A DNA stretch of 64,000 nt from Staphylococcus delphini (GCF_900636325.1 NZ_LR134263.1:2232001-2296000), one strand, 5' to 3'. Shown: positions 40,418-53,302, counted from the stretch's first letter. Notes: a model not told the origin generated them from the letters alone. Numbers and translations: made by a program.

Positions 40418-43261
40418 TTAGCCCTCCATTCGTTCCTTATCACGCGCTAATACAGTTTTAAGATAACGACCCGTATAAGATTCTGGGATAGCAGCAATTT
40501 CTTCAGGTGTCCCTGTCGCAAGAATCGTACCGCCACCGTCACCACCTTCAGGACCTAAATCAATTAAGTTATCTGCTGTTTTAATGACATCTAAATTATG
40601 TTCGATGATCACAACGGTATCACCATTTTCAACGAGTCGATTGAGCACTTTTAACAATCGACTAATATCATCGACATGTAAGCCTGTTGTCGGTTCATCG
40701 AGAATATAAATTGAGCGTCCTGTTGCACGTTTGTGTAATTCTGAGGCGAGTTTAACACGTTGCGCTTCACCACCTGAAAGTGTCGTTGCAGGTTGCCCAA
40801 GCGTAATATAGCCTAATCCAACATCGACTAACGTTTGTAATTTGCGCTTGATTTTAGGAATGTTTTCAAAAAATTGAGTTGCGTCTTCTACAGTCATTTC
40901 TAATACGTCAGCAATATTTTTTCCTTTATAAGTGACTTCCAACGTCTCACGATTGTAACGTTTGCCATGACATACTTCACAAGGCACATACACATCAGGT
41001 AGAAAATGCATCTCTATTTTTATAATACCATCACCTTTACACGCTTCACAACGGCCACCTTTAACGTTAAAACTAAAACGCCCTTTTTGATAACCACGTA
41101 CTTTTGCTTCGTTCGTTGAGGCAAAGACGTCTCGTATATCATCAAATACGCCTGTATATGTGGCTGGGTTAGAACGTGGTGTTCTTCCTATAGGCGACTG
41201 ATCGATATCAATAATTTTATCGATTTGATCCATGCCTGTCATTTCGTCATGTTCACCAGGTTTGACTTTTGATTTATTAATCGCCTTAGCTAATGATTTG
41301 TACAACACTTCATTCACGAGCGAACTTTTTCCTGAACCTGATACCCCTGTCACAACATTCATGACAGAAAGTGGAAAATCAACGTCGACATTTTTGAGGT
41401 TATTACTACGCGCACCTTTGACTGAAATTTTACGGTCAGTCACTGGACGACGATGTTCCGGAACGGGAATGAACTTTTTGCCACTTAAATATTGACCTGT
41501 GAGTGATTTTGAGTTACGCATCACTTGTTTCGGCGTACCACTCGCAACGACTTCACCACCATGCTCACCCGCACCTGGACCAATATCAACAAGGTAGTCT
41601 GCCGCAATCATCGTGTCTTCGTCGTGTTCAACTACAATTAATGTGTTCCCGAGATCGCGCATTTCTTGTAATGTATGAATCAAACGATCGTTGTCACGTT
41701 GATGTAAGCCAATAGAAGGCTCATCTAGCACGTACAAGACACCTGACAAACGAGAACCAATTTGTGTTGCTAGTCGAATACGTTGCGCCTCCCCACCTGA
41801 CAATGTGCCAGATGAACGGTTCAGCGTTAAATAATCGAGTCCAACGTTATTTAAAAAGGCTAACCGCGACGTAATCTCTTTTAAAATTAAATGGGCAATT
41901 TGTGCATCTTGTTCAGATAGCTCGATGTTTTCATAATATATCAAAGCTTCTTTAATGGATTGTTCTACCACTTCGCCGATATTTTTACCTGCTACATAAA
42001 CCGACAACGCTTCACGACTCAATCGTTGGCCATGACACGTTTCACACACTTGTTCCCCCATATATTTTTGCATCATTTCACGTACATATTCTGAAGGTGA
42101 CTCATGATAACGACGCTCAATATTCGGGACTACCCCTTCAAACGGCATCGTACGTTTACGCTCTTGACCGAATTTCGACTTGAATGTAAACTCAATTTCT
42201 TTGTCCCCTGAACCATATAAAATGATATTTCTTTGGCGTTCAGTTAATTTTTTAAATGGTTTATCCATATTGATTTTATACACTTCACACACACGTTTTA
42301 ACATCGATGGATAAAAGTCCGAACTTGTCGGCTCCCACGGTAAAATCGCGCCTTCATTCAGTGTTTTATCTTTATCTGGAACGACTAAATCTAAGTCTAC
42401 AGTTAGCTTTTGACCTAAACCATCACACGTTGGACACGCGCCAAATGGACTGTTAAAACTGAACATTCTCGGCTCTAACTCACCGACTGAAAAGCCACAA
42501 ATTGGACATGCATGCTTTTCTGAAAACTCCAGCTTATCTCCATCAATAATGTCCACAACGAGTCGACCGTCTGCTAATTCAAGTACGGTCTCGATGGAAT
42601 CTGCTAAACGTGTTTCAATACCCGGTTTCACAACTAAACGGTCCACCACAATTTCAATCGTATGGTTTTTATTTTTATCAAGTTCTGGCACTTGTGTCAC
42701 GTCCATAATTTCACCGTCAACACGCACACGTACATAACCTTTTTTACTGATGTCCGTTAATAATTTTTCATGCGTCCCTTTACGATGGTTCACAACAGGT
42801 GCTAACAGTTGGATTTTCGTACGTTCTTCCAATTCCATAATACGATCGACCATTTGTTGTACAGTTTGTGATTCGATTTCGATACCATGATTGGGACAAA
42901 AAGGCTTTCCGATACGCGCATAAAGGAGACGAATGTAATCATAAATTTCCGTTACAGTCGCCACCGTTGAACGCGGGTTTTTACTCGTTGTCTTTTGATC
43001 AATCGATATCGCTGGAGACAGACCTTCGATAGTATCTACGTCTGGTTTATCCATTTGCCCTAAAAACTGACGAGCATATGCGCTTAAAGACTCCACATAT
43101 CGACGTTGCCCTTCAGCATAAATCGTGTCAAATGCAAGCGAAGACTTTCCTGATCCCGACAGTCCTGTCATGACAATTAACTGATTTTTTGGCAATTCGA
43201 TATCAACATTTTTTAAATTGTGGGCACGGGCCCCTTTCACTACGATTGATGGTTCTTTCAT
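40418..43261 (-). CDS. uvrA: Excinuclease ABC subunit A
   Basis: A 947-residue damage-recognition ATPase of nucleotide excision repair. Two ABC modules are present: Walker A motifs [15 protein letters not shown] and [14 protein letters not shown], signatures [13 protein letters not shown] and [13 protein letters not shown], and zinc modules [10 protein letters not shown] and CEACKGDGI. The ATG at 43261, behind AAAGGGTG, is preferred to the GTG at 43270. It starts five bases after uvrB. Confidence 0.97.
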   Translation of the reverse strand: MKEPSIVVKGARAHNLKNVDIELPKNQLIVMTGLSGSGKSSLAFDTIYAEGQRRYVESLSAYARQFLGQMDKPDVDTIEGLSPAISIDQKTTSKNPRSTVATVTEIYDYIRLLYARIGKPFCPNHGIEIESQTVQQMVDRIMELEERTKIQLLAPVVNHRKGTHEKLLTDISKKGYVRVRVDGEIMDVTQVPELDKNKNHTIEIVVDRLVVKPGIETRLADSIETVLELADGRLVVDIIDGDKLEFSEKHACPICGFSVGELEPRMFSFNSPFGACPTCDGLGQKLTVDLDLVVPDKDKTLNEGAILPWEPTSSDFYPSMLKRVCEVYKINMDKPFKKLTERQRNIILYGSGDKEIEFTFKSKFGQERKRTMPFEGVVPNIERRYHESPSEYVREMMQKYMGEQVCETCHGQRLSREALSVYVAGKNIGEVVEQSIKEALIYYENIELSEQDAQIAHLILKEITSRLAFLNNVGLDYLTLNRSSGTLSGGEAQRIRLATQIGSRLSGVLYVLDEPSIGLHQRDNDRLIHTLQEMRDLGNTLIVVEHDEDTMIAADYLVDIGPGAGEHGGEVVASGTPKQVMRNSKSLTGQYLSGKKFIPVPEHRRPVTDRKISVKGARSNNLKNVDVDFPLSVMNVVTGVSGSGKSSLVNEVLYKSLAKAINKSKVKPGEHDEMTGMDQIDKIIDIDQSPIGRTPRSNPATYTGVFDDIRDVFASTNEAKVRGYQKGRFSFNVKGGRCEACKGDGIIKIEMHFLPDVYVPCEVCHGKRYNRETLEVTYKGKNIADVLEMTVEDATQFFENIPKIKRKLQTLVDVGLGYITLGQPATTLSGGEAQRVKLASELHKRATGRSIYILDEPTTGLHVDDISRLLKVLNRLVENGDTVVIIEHNLDVIKTADNLIDLGPEGGDGGGTILATGTPEEIAAIPESYTGRYLKTVLARDKERMEG

Positions 43262-43266
43262 GCATT

Positions 43267-45249
43267 TCACCCTTTTGATTTTAGTTCAAATAATAAATCT
43301 CTTAATTCGGTTGCTCTTTCAAAATCTAATGCTTTTGCGGCTTCTTTCATTTCTTTTTCAACATTTTCAATCGTTTTTTCACGTTCTTTTTTCGTCATTT
43401 TCTTCGGTACTTCTTTACGTTGATCTTCATTTGTTTCATCCGTTTCGACCGTTGCACTAATGACATCATGAATCTCTTTATTAATTGTTTTCGGTACAAT
43501 GCCATGTTTTTCATTGTATGCGATTTGAATTTCACGACGTCGTTCCGTTTCATCAATCGCGACTTTCATGGAATCCGTTATTCGATCTGCATACATGATG
43601 ACATGCCCTTTATCATTACGCGCTGCACGGCCCATCGTTTGGATTAACGAACGCTCAGAACGTAAGAAACCTTCTTTATCCGCATCCAAAATCACCACTA
43701 ATGATACTTCTGGAATATCAAGTCCCTCTCGAAGCAAGTTAATACCGATGAGCACATCAAATGTTCCCATACGTAAATCTCGAATAATTTCAATCCGTTC
43801 TAACGTTTTAATTTCAGAGTGCAAGTAATTGACCTTTACACCGGCTTCTTTTAAATAAGTCGTTAAATCCTCACTCATTTTTTTCGTTAACGTTGTGATC
43901 AGTACACGTTCGCCTTGTTCTGTTCGTTCTTGGATTTCACTGAGCAAGTCGTCGATCTGATTTTTCGTAGGGCGGACTTCGATTTTCGGATCTAACAAGC
44001 CAGTTGGTCGAATGATTTGTTCAATCATTTCATCTGTATGTTCGATTTCATATGGGCCTGGTGTCGCCGATACATAAACGAGTTGTTTCGCTTTTTGTTC
44101 GAACTCTTCAAACTTCAATGGTCTGTTGTCTAAAGCACTCGGAAGACGGAAACCATGCTCAACTAACACTTTTTTACGTGCTTGGTCACCGTTGTACATA
44201 CCACGAATCTGAGGTAACGTTACATGCGACTCATCAATCATAATCAGCCAATCATCACCAAAATAATCTAACAAAGTGTACGGTGTAGAGCCAAGTGGTC
44301 GTAACGTAAGATGAACCGAATAGTTTTCAATCCCCGACGTAAAGCCCATTTCGCGCATCATCTCTAAATCATAATTCGTTCGTTGTTCTAAACGTTGCGC
44401 CTCGAGTAATTTATTTTCACTTCTTAAATATGCCAGTTGTTCTTCTAATTCTTTTTCAATACGCTCAATCGCAATCTTCATTTTTTCTTCACGGGTTACG
44501 AAGTGAGAAGCTGGGAAAAGCGCAAAGTGTTCACGTTCTTTTAATACTTCACCCGTTAAATAATTAATTTCGCTAATACGGTCGACTTCATCACCAAAAA
44601 ATTCCACACGAATACATAACTCTTCACGTGAAGCTGGGAAAATCTCAACGACATCGCCGCGTACTCTAAATGTTCCGCGTCTAAAGTCAATGTCGTTTCG
44701 TGTATATTGTACGTCAACGAGCTTTCGCAACAACTCGCTTCTATCCATTTCCATCCCTACACGAATGCTCACAACTAAGTCACGGTATTCGTCTGGATTA
44801 CCTAAACCGTAAATACAACTTACACTGGCGATAATAATGACATCATCTCGTTCAAACAGCGCACTCGTTGCTGAATGTCGGAGTTGGTCTATTTCATCGT
44901 TAATTGACGCATCTTTTTCAATAAACGTATCGGTAGACGGAACATACGCTTCTGGTTGGTAATAATCGTAGTAACTCACAAAATATTCCACTCTATTTTC
45001 AGGGAAGAAGGTTTTGAATTCACTGTACAATTGCCCTGCCAACGTTTTGTTATGCGCAATAATCAGCGTCGGTTTGCCCACTTCTTTAATGACATTACTC
45101 ATCGTAAATGTTTTACCCGTACCTGTTGCACCGAGTAATGTTTGGTGACGCTTGCCTTCTTCTATCCCTTTTACCAGTGCTTTGATTGCTTGGGGTTGGT
45201 CCCCTTGTGGTTCGAAATTTGAAGCAATTTTAAAGTCATGATGCTCCAT
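43267..45249 (-). CDS. uvrB: Excinuclease ABC subunit B
   Basis: A 660-residue helicase-like repair subunit. Walker A is [14 protein letters not shown], the beta-hairpin region includes [12 protein letters not shown], the DEAD-type motif is [11 protein letters not shown], and the C-terminal UVR motif [10 protein letters not shown] binds UvrC. A LexA box upstream indicates SOS induction. It starts the uvrB-uvrA unit. Confidence 0.97.
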   Translation of the reverse strand: MEHHDFKIASNFEPQGDQPQAIKALVKGIEEGKRHQTLLGATGTGKTFTMSNVIKEVGKPTLIIAHNKTLAGQLYSEFKTFFPENRVEYFVSYYDYYQPEAYVPSTDTFIEKDASINDEIDQLRHSATSALFERDDVIIIASVSCIYGLGNPDEYRDLVVSIRVGMEMDRSELLRKLVDVQYTRNDIDFRRGTFRVRGDVVEIFPASREELCIRVEFFGDEVDRISEINYLTGEVLKEREHFALFPASHFVTREEKMKIAIERIEKELEEQLAYLRSENKLLEAQRLEQRTNYDLEMMREMGFTSGIENYSVHLTLRPLGSTPYTLLDYFGDDWLIMIDESHVTLPQIRGMYNGDQARKKVLVEHGFRLPSALDNRPLKFEEFEQKAKQLVYVSATPGPYEIEHTDEMIEQIIRPTGLLDPKIEVRPTKNQIDDLLSEIQERTEQGERVLITTLTKKMSEDLTTYLKEAGVKVNYLHSEIKTLERIEIIRDLRMGTFDVLIGINLLREGLDIPEVSLVVILDADKEGFLRSERSLIQTMGRAARNDKGHVIMYADRITDSMKVAIDETERRREIQIAYNEKHGIVPKTINKEIHDVISATVETDETNEDQRKEVPKKMTKKEREKTIENVEKEMKEAAKALDFERATELRDLLFELKSKG

Positions 45250-45309
45250 TCACTGTCCGCCTCCTATCTGCTTAATACTCATATTTTAACAGAACACAAC
45301 GACAAAATA

Positions 45310-45323
45310 CAAACATTTGTTCG
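45310..45323. promoter_or_regulatory. LexA (SOS) box of uvrBA
   Basis: CAAACATTTGTTCG, or CGAACAAATGTTTG on the minus strand, matches the Gram-positive LexA consensus CGAACNNNYGTTYG. It lies about 60 bases before the uvrB start. Confidence 0.85.
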
Positions 45324-45418
45324 TAATCCAACACAAAGAGGAGTGCTTCTGATTACATTCAAACTGTGTCAGATTCACTCCTGATGCCGCTATAATTACG
45401 AGGACATTTGCACAACAA

Positions 45419-45673
45419 TCACATACCGCCTTCTTTATCATGCTCGATATGATGAATTTTGAGTTCTTCTACAATAATATACCCTGCTAACAATGATACA
45501 ACGTCAAGGAAAATAATCCATTCATTATGGAAAAAACCTTTATAAACTGATGCACCGATCACGACTAATGTAATGAGCGTTCCCATCCATTTACTTCTCG
45601 TTATCGCGCTGAAAACAACCACAAGGACACAAGGAAAAAAAGCGGCCAATAGATACCAAATCAACCCTATCAC
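45419..45673 (-). CDS. csbA: CsbA family small membrane protein
   Basis: An 84-residue protein with about three transmembrane helices; WYLLAAFFPCVLVVVFSAIT and HNEWIIFLDVVSLLAGYI match the CsbA family, which is under SigB control in Bacillus. Role is unknown. The GTG at 45673 overlaps the upstream stop codon. A TTG nine bases later would fit homologue length (81 residues) equally well, so the start is uncertain. Confidence 0.82.
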   Translation of the reverse strand: MIGLIWYLLAAFFPCVLVVVFSAITRSKWMGTLITLVVIGASVYKGFFHNEWIIFLDVVSLLAGYIIVEELKIHHIEHDKEGGM

Positions 45674-46311
45674 ATCTTTCTTTTATTTAGGATTTGCATC
45701 GTCATTTCTTTTAATTCAGTGCGTGGTATAAATCTTTCAGTTAACATTTCTGGAATAATATTTTCAATAAAATCCTGTACGGAAGCCAGATGATCAAATT
45801 GCATAATCGTTTCAAGACTCATCTCATAAATTTCAAAAAATAGAGGTTCAGGATTACGTTTTTGTATTTCACCAAATGTTTCATACAATAAATCAATTTT
45901 ATCTGCGACTGATAGAATTTGTCCTTCTAACGAGTCATCTTTACCTTCTTGTAAGCGACGGCGGTAAATATCTTGATACTGTTCTGGAATTTCTTCTTTA
46001 ATGAATGTATCAACCATTTCCTCTTCCACTTGTGAGAACAGTTTTTTCAATTCACCACTTGCATACTTCACAGGCGTTTTAATATCTCCTGTAAATACTT
46101 CGGCAAAGTCGTGGTTGAGCGCCTTTTCATATAAACTTTTCCAATCCACTGTCTTGCCATGATGCTCTTCAACCGTACCTAAATACTGGGCAATTTTTGT
46201 AACTTTGAAAGAGTGCGCGGCTACATTATGCTCGAAGTATTTAAATTTCCCGGGTAATCGAATGAGCTTTTCTAAGTCTGATAACCTTTTAAAATATTGA
46301 TGAATTCCCAT
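45670..46311 (-). CDS. HD domain hydrolase (YfbR-like)
   Basis: A 213-residue metal-dependent phosphohydrolase. The HD motif pieces are HNVAAHSFKVTKIAQ, LNHDFAEVFTGDIKTPVKY and SVADKIDLLYE. E. coli YfbR removes phosphate from deoxynucleoside 5'-monophosphates; that role is an inference here. Start chosen at 46311 behind GGAGGAGG. It overlaps csbA by four bases. Confidence 0.85.
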   Translation of the reverse strand: MGIHQYFKRLSDLEKLIRLPGKFKYFEHNVAAHSFKVTKIAQYLGTVEEHHGKTVDWKSLYEKALNHDFAEVFTGDIKTPVKYASGELKKLFSQVEEEMVDTFIKEEIPEQYQDIYRRRLQEGKDDSLEGQILSVADKIDLLYETFGEIQKRNPEPLFFEIYEMSLETIMQFDHLASVQDFIENIIPEMLTERFIPRTELKEMTMQILNKRKM

Positions 46312-46518
46312 AATCAACCTCCTCCTGTCATGTTTACATTTGATGTCCATTTGTTGATTATATTAACACATTTATATTGTTTATATCACTTGTTTCTCTA
46401 TCTTTTGAAAAAATGCTTGTACGTGCACATACTAAACATCAAACGTCTTCATCATCCATATAATTCAGGGGCTTGAACAATTGAATGCCCTAGCCCCTAG
46501 TTTGAGATACGTTTCATC

Positions 46519-47626
46519 TTATTGCATTTGATGTCTTAAATACGCTTCGATAAACGGACCAATCTCACCGTCCATGACTGCGTTGACGTTGCCCGTTTCC
46601 TCGTTTGTACGGTGATCTTTCACCATTGAATAAGGATGGAACACGTAAGAACGAATTTGACTGCCCCAACCAATTTCTTTTTGTTCACCACGAATCGCAG
46701 CGAGCTCTTGTTCTTTTTGCTCTAGCTCGAGTTGATAAAGTTTTGCTTTCAACATTTTCATGGCTGCTTCTCGGTTTTTAATTTGTGAACGTTCATTTTG
46801 GTTATTCACAACAATACCTGTCGGATGGTGCGTAATACGGATGGCTGATTCAGTTTTGTTAATATGCTGACCCCCTGCACCCGAAGCACGGAAAGTATCC
46901 ACAGTAATATCGTCTGGGTTGATTTCAACTTCGATTTTTTCGTTGTTAAATTCAGGAATGACATCGCATGACGCAAATGACGTATGGCGACGACCTGAAG
47001 AATCAAACGGCGAAATACGAACGAGACGGTGCACACCTTTTTCTGCTTTTAAATAGCCATAAGCATTGTGTCCTTTGACGAGCATCGTAACACTCTTCAC
47101 ACCCGCTTCATCGCCTGCTTGGTAATCCACAATTTCTACTTTAAATCCTTGCTGTTCGCAATAACGTTGGTACATGCGTAACAACATATTTGTCCAGTCT
47201 TGAGATTCTGTACCACCCGCACCAGGATGTAGCTCGAGAATGGCATTGTTTGCATCATGCTCGCCATCCAGCAAGAGTTGCAATTCGAATTGATCCACTT
47301 TCGTTTGGAATCCAATGACTTCTTGTTCTAAATCATCTTTCATTTCGTCATCATATTCTTCTTGTAGCAATTCATACGTCGCCACCATCTCTTCAAGCGT
47401 TTCAGCAACTTCATAGTAATTGTTTACAACGGATTTAATCGCATTGTTTTGATCGATAATCGTTTGCGCACGCTCTTGATTATCCCAAAACTGTGGGTCC
47501 GCCATCATCTCTTCGTATTCTTGGATGTTCGTCTCTTTGTTTTCTAAGTCAAAGAGACCCCCTAAGTTGTTCTAATTTTGCGCTATAACTATCCATATTG
47601 CGTTTAAGTTCGGACAATTCCATCAT
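46519..47626 (-). CDS. prfB: Peptide chain release factor 2, with programmed +1 frameshift
   Basis: The 25-codon first frame begins at 47626 ([28 protein letters not shown] site) and meets TGA at 47551-47549. A +1 shift at CTT TGA C continues to 46519, giving about 368 residues. The GGQ motif is in [14 protein letters not shown]2 reads UGA and UAA, and low RF2 favours the shift, so the gene controls itself. It is followed downstream by the HD/csbA pair and lies just after secA. Confidence 0.95.
47548..47563 (-). promoter_or_regulatory. RF2 programmed frameshift site
   Basis: AGGGGGTCTCTTTGAC on the minus strand has the internal Shine-Dalgarno-like AGGGGG, the CUU slip codon and the UGA followed by C, all at the conserved spacing. 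Confidence 0.95.
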
Positions 47627-47662
47627 GTATCGCTCCTTTTAAATATTCAACTATTGTCACCA

Positions 47663-50191
47663 CTATTTGCCATGACAATTTTTATATTTTTTGCCGCTTC
47701 CACATGGACATGGTTCATTACGTCCGACCTCATGTTCTTTTACAATAGGTTGTGGTTTAACTTTTTCTTTGCCATCTTCAGCTGAAACGTGTTTACCTTC
47801 TAACTCTTTCGTTTTCTCACGTTCAACATCTTCTTCTACCGTGATGACAGATTTCAGAATATATTTGCTGACATCTTCTTCAATACTTTGCATCATCATA
47901 TCGAACAATTGATGTCCTTCGTTTTGATAGTCACGCAATGGATTTTGTTGACCATACGAACGTAAATGAATCCCTTGACGGAGTTGGTCCATTGTATCAA
48001 TATGTGATGTCCAATGATTGTCGATTGAACGCAATAATATCATACGTTCAAACTCCGGCATACGCTCGCCAAGTTGATCTTTTTGACGATTATATGCAGC
48101 TTCAATTTTCGCCCAAATGACTTCAAACATATCTTCTCTATCTTTGCCATTAATTTCACTTTCTGTTAAGTCACCTTCATGTAAAAAGATGTCTTGAACA
48201 TAGTGAATGAGTGGCTCGTAGTCCATCTTTTCTTCGTCTTCATTCACGTAATGTAGCAATGCGCGGTCTAATGTGGAATGCATCATTTGCATCACTAGGT
48301 CGGTACTTTGATCTTGGTCAATGATTTGATTACGTTCTTCATACATGATTTCACGCTGTTTACGTAAAACTTCATCATATTCCAAAATACGTTTACGCGC
48401 ATCAAAGTTGTTACCTTCTACACGTTTTTGTGCAGACTCTACAGCACGTGATACCATTTTAGATTCAATCGGCGTAGAATCATCCATGCCTAGACGACTC
48501 ATCATCGCCTGCATACGTTCCGAACCAAAGCGCACCATCAAATCATCTTGTAATGATAAATAGAAACGACTGTCCCCTTTATCACCTTGACGACCTGAAC
48601 GACCACGCAACTGATCATCAATACGGCGTGATTCATGACGTTCCGTACCAATGACGGCTAGACCACCTAGCTCTTCAACACCTTCACCTAGTTTAATGTC
48701 TGTCCCACGTCCGGCCATGTTTGTCGCAATCGTTACAGCGCCTCTTTGCCCTGCACCTGAAACAATTTCCGCTTCTCTTTCATGGTTTTTCGCATTAAGC
48801 ACACTATGACGAATACCGCGTTTTTTCAATAAATTCGAGATATATTCCGATGTTTCTACTGCGACAGTACCTAATAATACAGGCTGACCTTTGCGATGTT
48901 TTTCAATCACTTCTTCAACAACCGCATCAAATTTACCTTTTTGACTCACATAAATTAAGTCTGAACGGTCGACACGTTGGACAGGTCGGTTCGTTGGAAT
49001 TTGAGTTACAGTCATGTTGTAAATATTACGGAACTCTTCTTCCTCTGTTTTAGCTGTACCTGTCATACCCGCTAACTTGTTGTACATTCTGAAATAGTTT
49101 TGGAAGGTAATCGACGCCATTGTCTTAGATTCGTTTTGAATTTGTACATTTTCTTTCGCTTCAATCGCTTGGTGTAAACCTTCTGAGAAACGACGTCCTG
49201 GCATTGTACGACCTGTAAATTGGTCAACGATCAGAATTTCGCCACCGGTTACCATGTAATCTACGTCACGCTGCATTGTATAATGCGCACGTAAAGCAAG
49301 GTTAATATGGTGAATCACATCTACATGTTTCACATCGTATAAGTTTTCAATTTTAAACATGCGTTCTGCCTTGTCGATACCTTGTTCCGTCAACTGAATG
49401 CTTTTCGTTTGGACATCATAGTTATAATCTTCTTCAGCTTTAAGCATTTTTGAAAATACATTCGCTTGTGTATATAAAGATGTAGATTTCTCCGCTTCAC
49501 CTGAAATAATTAACGGCGTACGGGCTTCATCGATTAAAATTGAGTCGACCTCATCAATAATCGCAAAATGCAATGGTCGCATCACACGGTCTTCTTTGTA
49601 ATTCACCATGTTGTCACGTAAATAGTCAAAGCCAAGTTCATTATTTGTACTGTACGTGATATCTTTACTATAAGCTTCACGTTTTTCTACTGTACTTAAA
49701 CTATTGAGATTCAAGCCGACTGACAGACCTAAGAAATTGTACAGTTCTGCCATTTCCTCACTTTGAACACTAGATAAATATTCGTTTACCGTAATGACAT
49801 GCACACCGCGACCAGTTAATGCATTTAAATAGGTTGGCATCGTTGCAGTTAATGTTTTACCTTCACCGGTTCTCATCTCTGCAATATCACCTTTATGAAT
49901 GGCGATCCCACCCATGATTTGTACTTTATATGGTGTCATATTGAACACACGTTTAGAAGCTTCACGTACAAGTGCGAAGGCTTCCGGTAAAATATCATCT
50001 AATTTATTATTCTGTTTTTTAATGTCTTCTATTTGTTGAAGTTCTTCTTGGAAAGCTTTCGTCTTCGCTCTCATTTCTTCATCAGTTAGCAATGCAATAT
50101 CTTCTTCTAATGCGATGACTTTATCTGCTAACTTACTTAAACGTTTGACTTCTCGTTTATTACCGTCAATCATTTTAGTTATCAAACCCAT
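47663..50191 (-). CDS. secA: Preprotein translocase ATPase SecA
   Basis: An 842-residue motor that pushes preproteins through SecYEG. Walker A is [14 protein letters not shown], the DEAD motif [13 protein letters not shown], the second helicase half [16 protein letters not shown], and the C-terminal zinc motif [16 protein letters not shown]. The ATG at 50191, behind AAAGGAGCG, is chosen over far upstream codons that would add 37 unrelated residues. Length is typical for SecA1 of staphylococci. Confidence 0.97.
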   Translation of the reverse strand: MGLITKMIDGNKREVKRLSKLADKVIALEEDIALLTDEEMRAKTKAFQEELQQIEDIKKQNNKLDDILPEAFALVREASKRVFNMTPYKVQIMGGIAIHKGDIAEMRTGEGKTLTATMPTYLNALTGRGVHVITVNEYLSSVQSEEMAELYNFLGLSVGLNLNSLSTVEKREAYSKDITYSTNNELGFDYLRDNMVNYKEDRVMRPLHFAIIDEVDSILIDEARTPLIISGEAEKSTSLYTQANVFSKMLKAEEDYNYDVQTKSIQLTEQGIDKAERMFKIENLYDVKHVDVIHHINLALRAHYTMQRDVDYMVTGGEILIVDQFTGRTMPGRRFSEGLHQAIEAKENVQIQNESKTMASITFQNYFRMYNKLAGMTGTAKTEEEEFRNIYNMTVTQIPTNRPVQRVDRSDLIYVSQKGKFDAVVEEVIEKHRKGQPVLLGTVAVETSEYISNLLKKRGIRHSVLNAKNHEREAEIVSGAGQRGAVTIATNMAGRGTDIKLGEGVEELGGLAVIGTERHESRRIDDQLRGRSGRQGDKGDSRFYLSLQDDLMVRFGSERMQAMMSRLGMDDSTPIESKMVSRAVESAQKRVEGNNFDARKRILEYDEVLRKQREIMYEERNQIIDQDQSTDLVMQMMHSTLDRALLHYVNEDEEKMDYEPLIHYVQDIFLHEGDLTESEINGKDREDMFEVIWAKIEAAYNRQKDQLGERMPEFERMILLRSIDNHWTSHIDTMDQLRQGIHLRSYGQQNPLRDYQNEGHQLFDMMMQSIEEDVSKYILKSVITVEEDVEREKTKELEGKHVSAEDGKEKVKPQPIVKEHEVGRNEPCPCGSGKKYKNCHGK

Positions 50192-50465
50192 TTTGTTCGC
50201 TCCTTTAGCCATAAAACTGTGCCGCTTACAACTATCCATCATATCATTTTTCGGTATAAATTTATACTCAAACCACTTATATATATACGTATCATTTAAC
50301 AATTTTATTATAATACCTCATACCGTCAAATAACAATGCATGATGTTTCTTTATGATATTCGAATCAACTTCCTACTATGAAAGACGTTCGACGTATAAA
50401 CCAAATATAAAACTTGTAGTCAGACTTTTGAACCATACGGCACACAAACATTTCCCATTTGATAA
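50192..50465. other. Upstream region of secA
   Basis: About 270 bases, AT-rich, between secA and the hpf terminator. It presumably holds the secA promoter. No gene or strong hairpin is seen. Confidence 0.4.
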
Positions 50466-50528
50466 AAGAAGGGACAAGCTTTAAATCTAATGCATCTGAT
50501 TAGATTTATACACTTGCCCCACCCTTTT
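50466..50528 (-). terminator. Terminator of hpf
   Basis: On the minus strand GGGGCAAGTGTATAAATCTA pairs back with TAGATTTAAAGCTTGTCCC, followed by TTCTTTT. Confidence 0.8.
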
Positions 50529-50617
50529 TTGTACGACTCATCACGCGTTCAATCAAGATTTTTTAGTTATCGAGTTGTGCCACGCAATGAACGTCATCTC
50601 TTTATCATGATTAGAGA

Positions 50618-51178
50618 TTATTCAGTTTCAATCAAACCGTATTTACCATCTTTACGACGATAAACAATGCTTGTGCCATCTGTTTCACGATCATTAAACA
50701 CGAAGAAGTCATGTCCTAATAAATTCATTTGTAGTACAGCTTCTTCTGAGTCCATTGGTTTTAAGCTGAATGTTTTAGAACGAATGATTTCGATATCAGA
50801 CGCTGTTGCTTCTTGTTCCACTTCTGGTTCAGTCGCTTCAACTTCTGTAAATACATCCTCTTCATAACCACGGTCTCTGTTTTTACGATTAACGCGTGTT
50901 TTATACTTACGAACTTGACGTTCAAGTTTATTATTAATTAAATCGATACCTGCATATAAATCATCGTGTCGTTCCTCTGCACGAAGCGTTACATTTTTCA
51001 ATGGAATTGTCACTTCGATTTTAGTACTTGAATTTTGATATGTTTTCACTTTCACATGCGCTGTTGCATTTGGCACATTAGTGAAATAGCGTTCTAACTT
51101 ACCAATTTTCTCCTCAATATAATTTCTAATAGCATCTGTGATTGTGAGGTTGTCTCCATGAATTTCAAAGTTAATCAT
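50618..51178 (-). CDS. hpf: Ribosome hibernation promoting factor, long form
   Basis: A 186-residue protein with the N-terminal ribosome-binding domain ([20 protein letters not shown], about 1-95) and the C-terminal dimerisation domain ([20 protein letters not shown]). It joins ribosomes into inactive 100S dimers in stationary phase. Start chosen at 51178 behind AAAGGAGCG. It stands alone between comFC and secA. Confidence 0.95.
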   Translation of the reverse strand: MINFEIHGDNLTITDAIRNYIEEKIGKLERYFTNVPNATAHVKVKTYQNSSTKIEVTIPLKNVTLRAEERHDDLYAGIDLINNKLERQVRKYKTRVNRKNRDRGYEEDVFTEVEATEPEVEQEATASDIEIIRSKTFSLKPMDSEEAVLQMNLLGHDFFVFNDRETDGTSIVYRRKDGKYGLIETE

Positions 51179-51242
51179 AGTGCTCGCTCCTTTCAACCTC
51201 TTTTTATAATATATTCCTTACTTATATTTTAACATGTTTACG

Positions 51243-51911
51243 CTATCTCGCAAACGTTAACATACTTAATTTTCTGACTTTTTGTTGTAATAATACATTT
51301 CCAGCACAGTGGGCAGTGTGACCAGTCGTGTAAATATCATCAATAAGGAGAATACTTTTGTTTTCCAGAGAAATATCACTATCGAAGTAAATGGGATTAT
51401 CGACTGCATAACGTTCTGAACGTGATAACGCAAATTGTTTCGAGCGAGGACGCATTTTTAAACATGCGACATAAGGTAATTCCAGATGATGCAGTATCGT
51501 TTGAACTGGATTAAAAGTGCGTTGTAAATCGTGGTCTTGACTGGATGGCATCGGTACAATCAGTTCATCTTTCACACGTTTTATCCGTATGTAATGTGCA
51601 AAAACTTTCGCAAGTGCGACGTCGTTTAAAAATTTATACTGATGTATCAATGTTTTCACAAAATGATCATAATGAAAAAGTGATTCAATGTGTTCAAATT
51701 GTACACCCATAGCGGTGAGGTTCCGACAATTGTGGCATTCCCCTGAAAGATCTAATTTGCCTTTACAATATGCACATCGATTCTCCTCATCAAAACGACA
51801 ATTCTCGATTAATTCATGACATTTCGGGCAGAGAGGATCCGTTCTAGAAAAGAGGTTCGCCATTAAAATCGCATCATGCATCGTATTCATACAAAAAAGA
51901 CAGCGTTTCAT
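51243..51911 (-). CDS. comFC: ComF family protein (ComFC)
   Basis: A 222-residue phosphoribosyltransferase-like protein needed for DNA uptake or processing in competent cells. The N-terminal zinc ribbon has CLFCMN and CPKCHELIENC, and the PRPP loop is SILLIDDIYTTGHTA. Its start overlaps the stop of comFA by four bases, forming an operon. Whether this organism is naturally competent is not shown. Confidence 0.88.
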   Translation of the reverse strand: MKRCLFCMNTMHDAILMANLFSRTDPLCPKCHELIENCRFDEENRCAYCKGKLDLSGECHNCRNLTAMGVQFEHIESLFHYDHFVKTLIHQYKFLNDVALAKVFAHYIRIKRVKDELIVPMPSSQDHDLQRTFNPVQTILHHLELPYVACLKMRPRSKQFALSRSERYAVDNPIYFDSDISLENKSILLIDDIYTTGHTAHCAGNVLLQQKVRKLSMLTFAR

Positions 51912-53194
51912 TTAATCCATCCTCGTTTCTTTGCGAGTTGATTCATTTCAGCAATTTGACGACGGGCATCATACATCGCCTTTGTGCGTCCTTCATGCAA
52001 AAACAACACGTCACCATCTGGACAAACAGCTTTACGTCCTACACGTCCAGCGATTTGTATTAAGGCTGTTGAAGTATAGCGGTGACTATCCACCACCCAT
52101 ACATCTAAATAAGGCATCGTGAATCCTCTTTCCAATATTGTTGTCGTTAACATGATGTCGTATAGACCGTTGCGTAAAGCCTCTACTTTATGTAACCGTT
52201 CAGGGTCTTCACTGTAAACCAATCCTAGACGTTCCATTAAAGGCGCATACGTTTCAAAAAATCGCTTCATTTCACGTATGTCACTGAAAAAAATTAACGT
52301 TGTCCGTTGCTGTTCTTGTTGGGCTTTCATGCGTGTGAATAAATAAAACTGCACTTTGTTCACTCGAAGCTTAAAATATTTAAATGTAGGAATCACTAGA
52401 GGATGCTGATGAAATCTAGCAGGTAAAGTAATCGTATGTGCATCATCAAATTGCGTTTTTAAATGCGGCGGCGGGGTGGCTGTCATATAAATGAGTGCTT
52501 TTTCCATTCTTGCTGCATTTTCAATCGTTTGCATTAAAGAGGGATCCATTGCGAGTGGGAAAGCATCGACTTCATCAATAAATATAACGTGAAAATGCCG
52601 CTTGAATCGATACAGTTGGTGTACTGTCGAAATGACAAAATGTGCTTCATGCTGCTGCTGACTTGCTTGATGTAATATATCAATCGCTTCATTTAAAAAT
52701 GTTTGCTTAATCCGCATACTCACTTCAATGACCACATCTAGCCGTGGTGAAACGACCGCGACATTGTATCCTTGACGACGTGCTTGAGCAATGGCTTCAA
52801 ACATCATCTCGGTCTTACCTGCACCTGTCACGGCATGAAGTAATAATGATTCATGACGCAGCACAGCTTGAACAATGTGATCAGAGGCATATTGCTGTTG
52901 TGCCGACAGTTGAAAGGGTAACTGATACGCCGCTTCCGAACGACAAGTGACACTTCTCAATGTAAAAACAGCTGTCACACTATCCATCCGTCCCATTTGA
53001 ATGCAGTGACGACAATAGGTGATTGTTTCATTCAGCACATCACTTTCATATTGATAAAAGTGGTGTCGTTCCTCAGTTGCACATCGTGTACATCGCCATC
53101 CATTTGATCTACGTGTCACCCCCTTGTCTACTTGAATAATTTGATTGTCATCGTATAACGTCGCGTCTGTTACGAGTTGGCCATTAAAATACAT
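51908..53194 (-). CDS. comFA: ComFA-like DNA helicase
   Basis: A 428-residue DEAD-type ATPase thought to pull single-stranded DNA inward during transformation. It has an N-terminal Cys4 zinc motif (WRCTRCATEERHHF and TYCRHC), Walker A AVTGAGKTEMM, Walker B IFIDEVDAFPLA and helicase motif RVGRKAVCPDGDVL. Start chosen at 53194 behind AAAGGAGC. No ComK box of high quality is visible upstream. Confidence 0.88.
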   Translation of the reverse strand: MYFNGQLVTDATLYDDNQIIQVDKGVTRRSNGWRCTRCATEERHHFYQYESDVLNETITYCRHCIQMGRMDSVTAVFTLRSVTCRSEAAYQLPFQLSAQQQYASDHIVQAVLRHESLLLHAVTGAGKTEMMFEAIAQARRQGYNVAVVSPRLDVVIEVSMRIKQTFLNEAIDILHQASQQQHEAHFVISTVHQLYRFKRHFHVIFIDEVDAFPLAMDPSLMQTIENAARMEKALIYMTATPPPHLKTQFDDAHTITLPARFHQHPLVIPTFKYFKLRVNKVQFYLFTRMKAQQEQQRTTLIFFSDIREMKRFFETYAPLMERLGLVYSEDPERLHKVEALRNGLYDIMLTTTILERGFTMPYLDVWVVDSHRYTSTALIQIAGRVGRKAVCPDGDVLFLHEGRTKAMYDARRQIAEMNQLAKKRGWIK

Positions 53195-53302
53195 TTTGAA
53201 GCTCCTTTCAATAACATACACGTCCCAACGCCTCATTTTACTTTTTTAATTGGAAAAATTTTTTCTGACCGTACCTACTTTTAATACGACATCTCTTCAA
53301 AA

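Noticed and set aside
47509..47626. Disrupted prfB start
   Set aside because: The apparent break is the conserved RF2 programmed frameshift, not a mutation.
53195..53300. ComK box upstream of comFA
   Set aside because: A/T-rich runs are present but not the paired AAAA-N5-TTTT arrangement at proper spacing.
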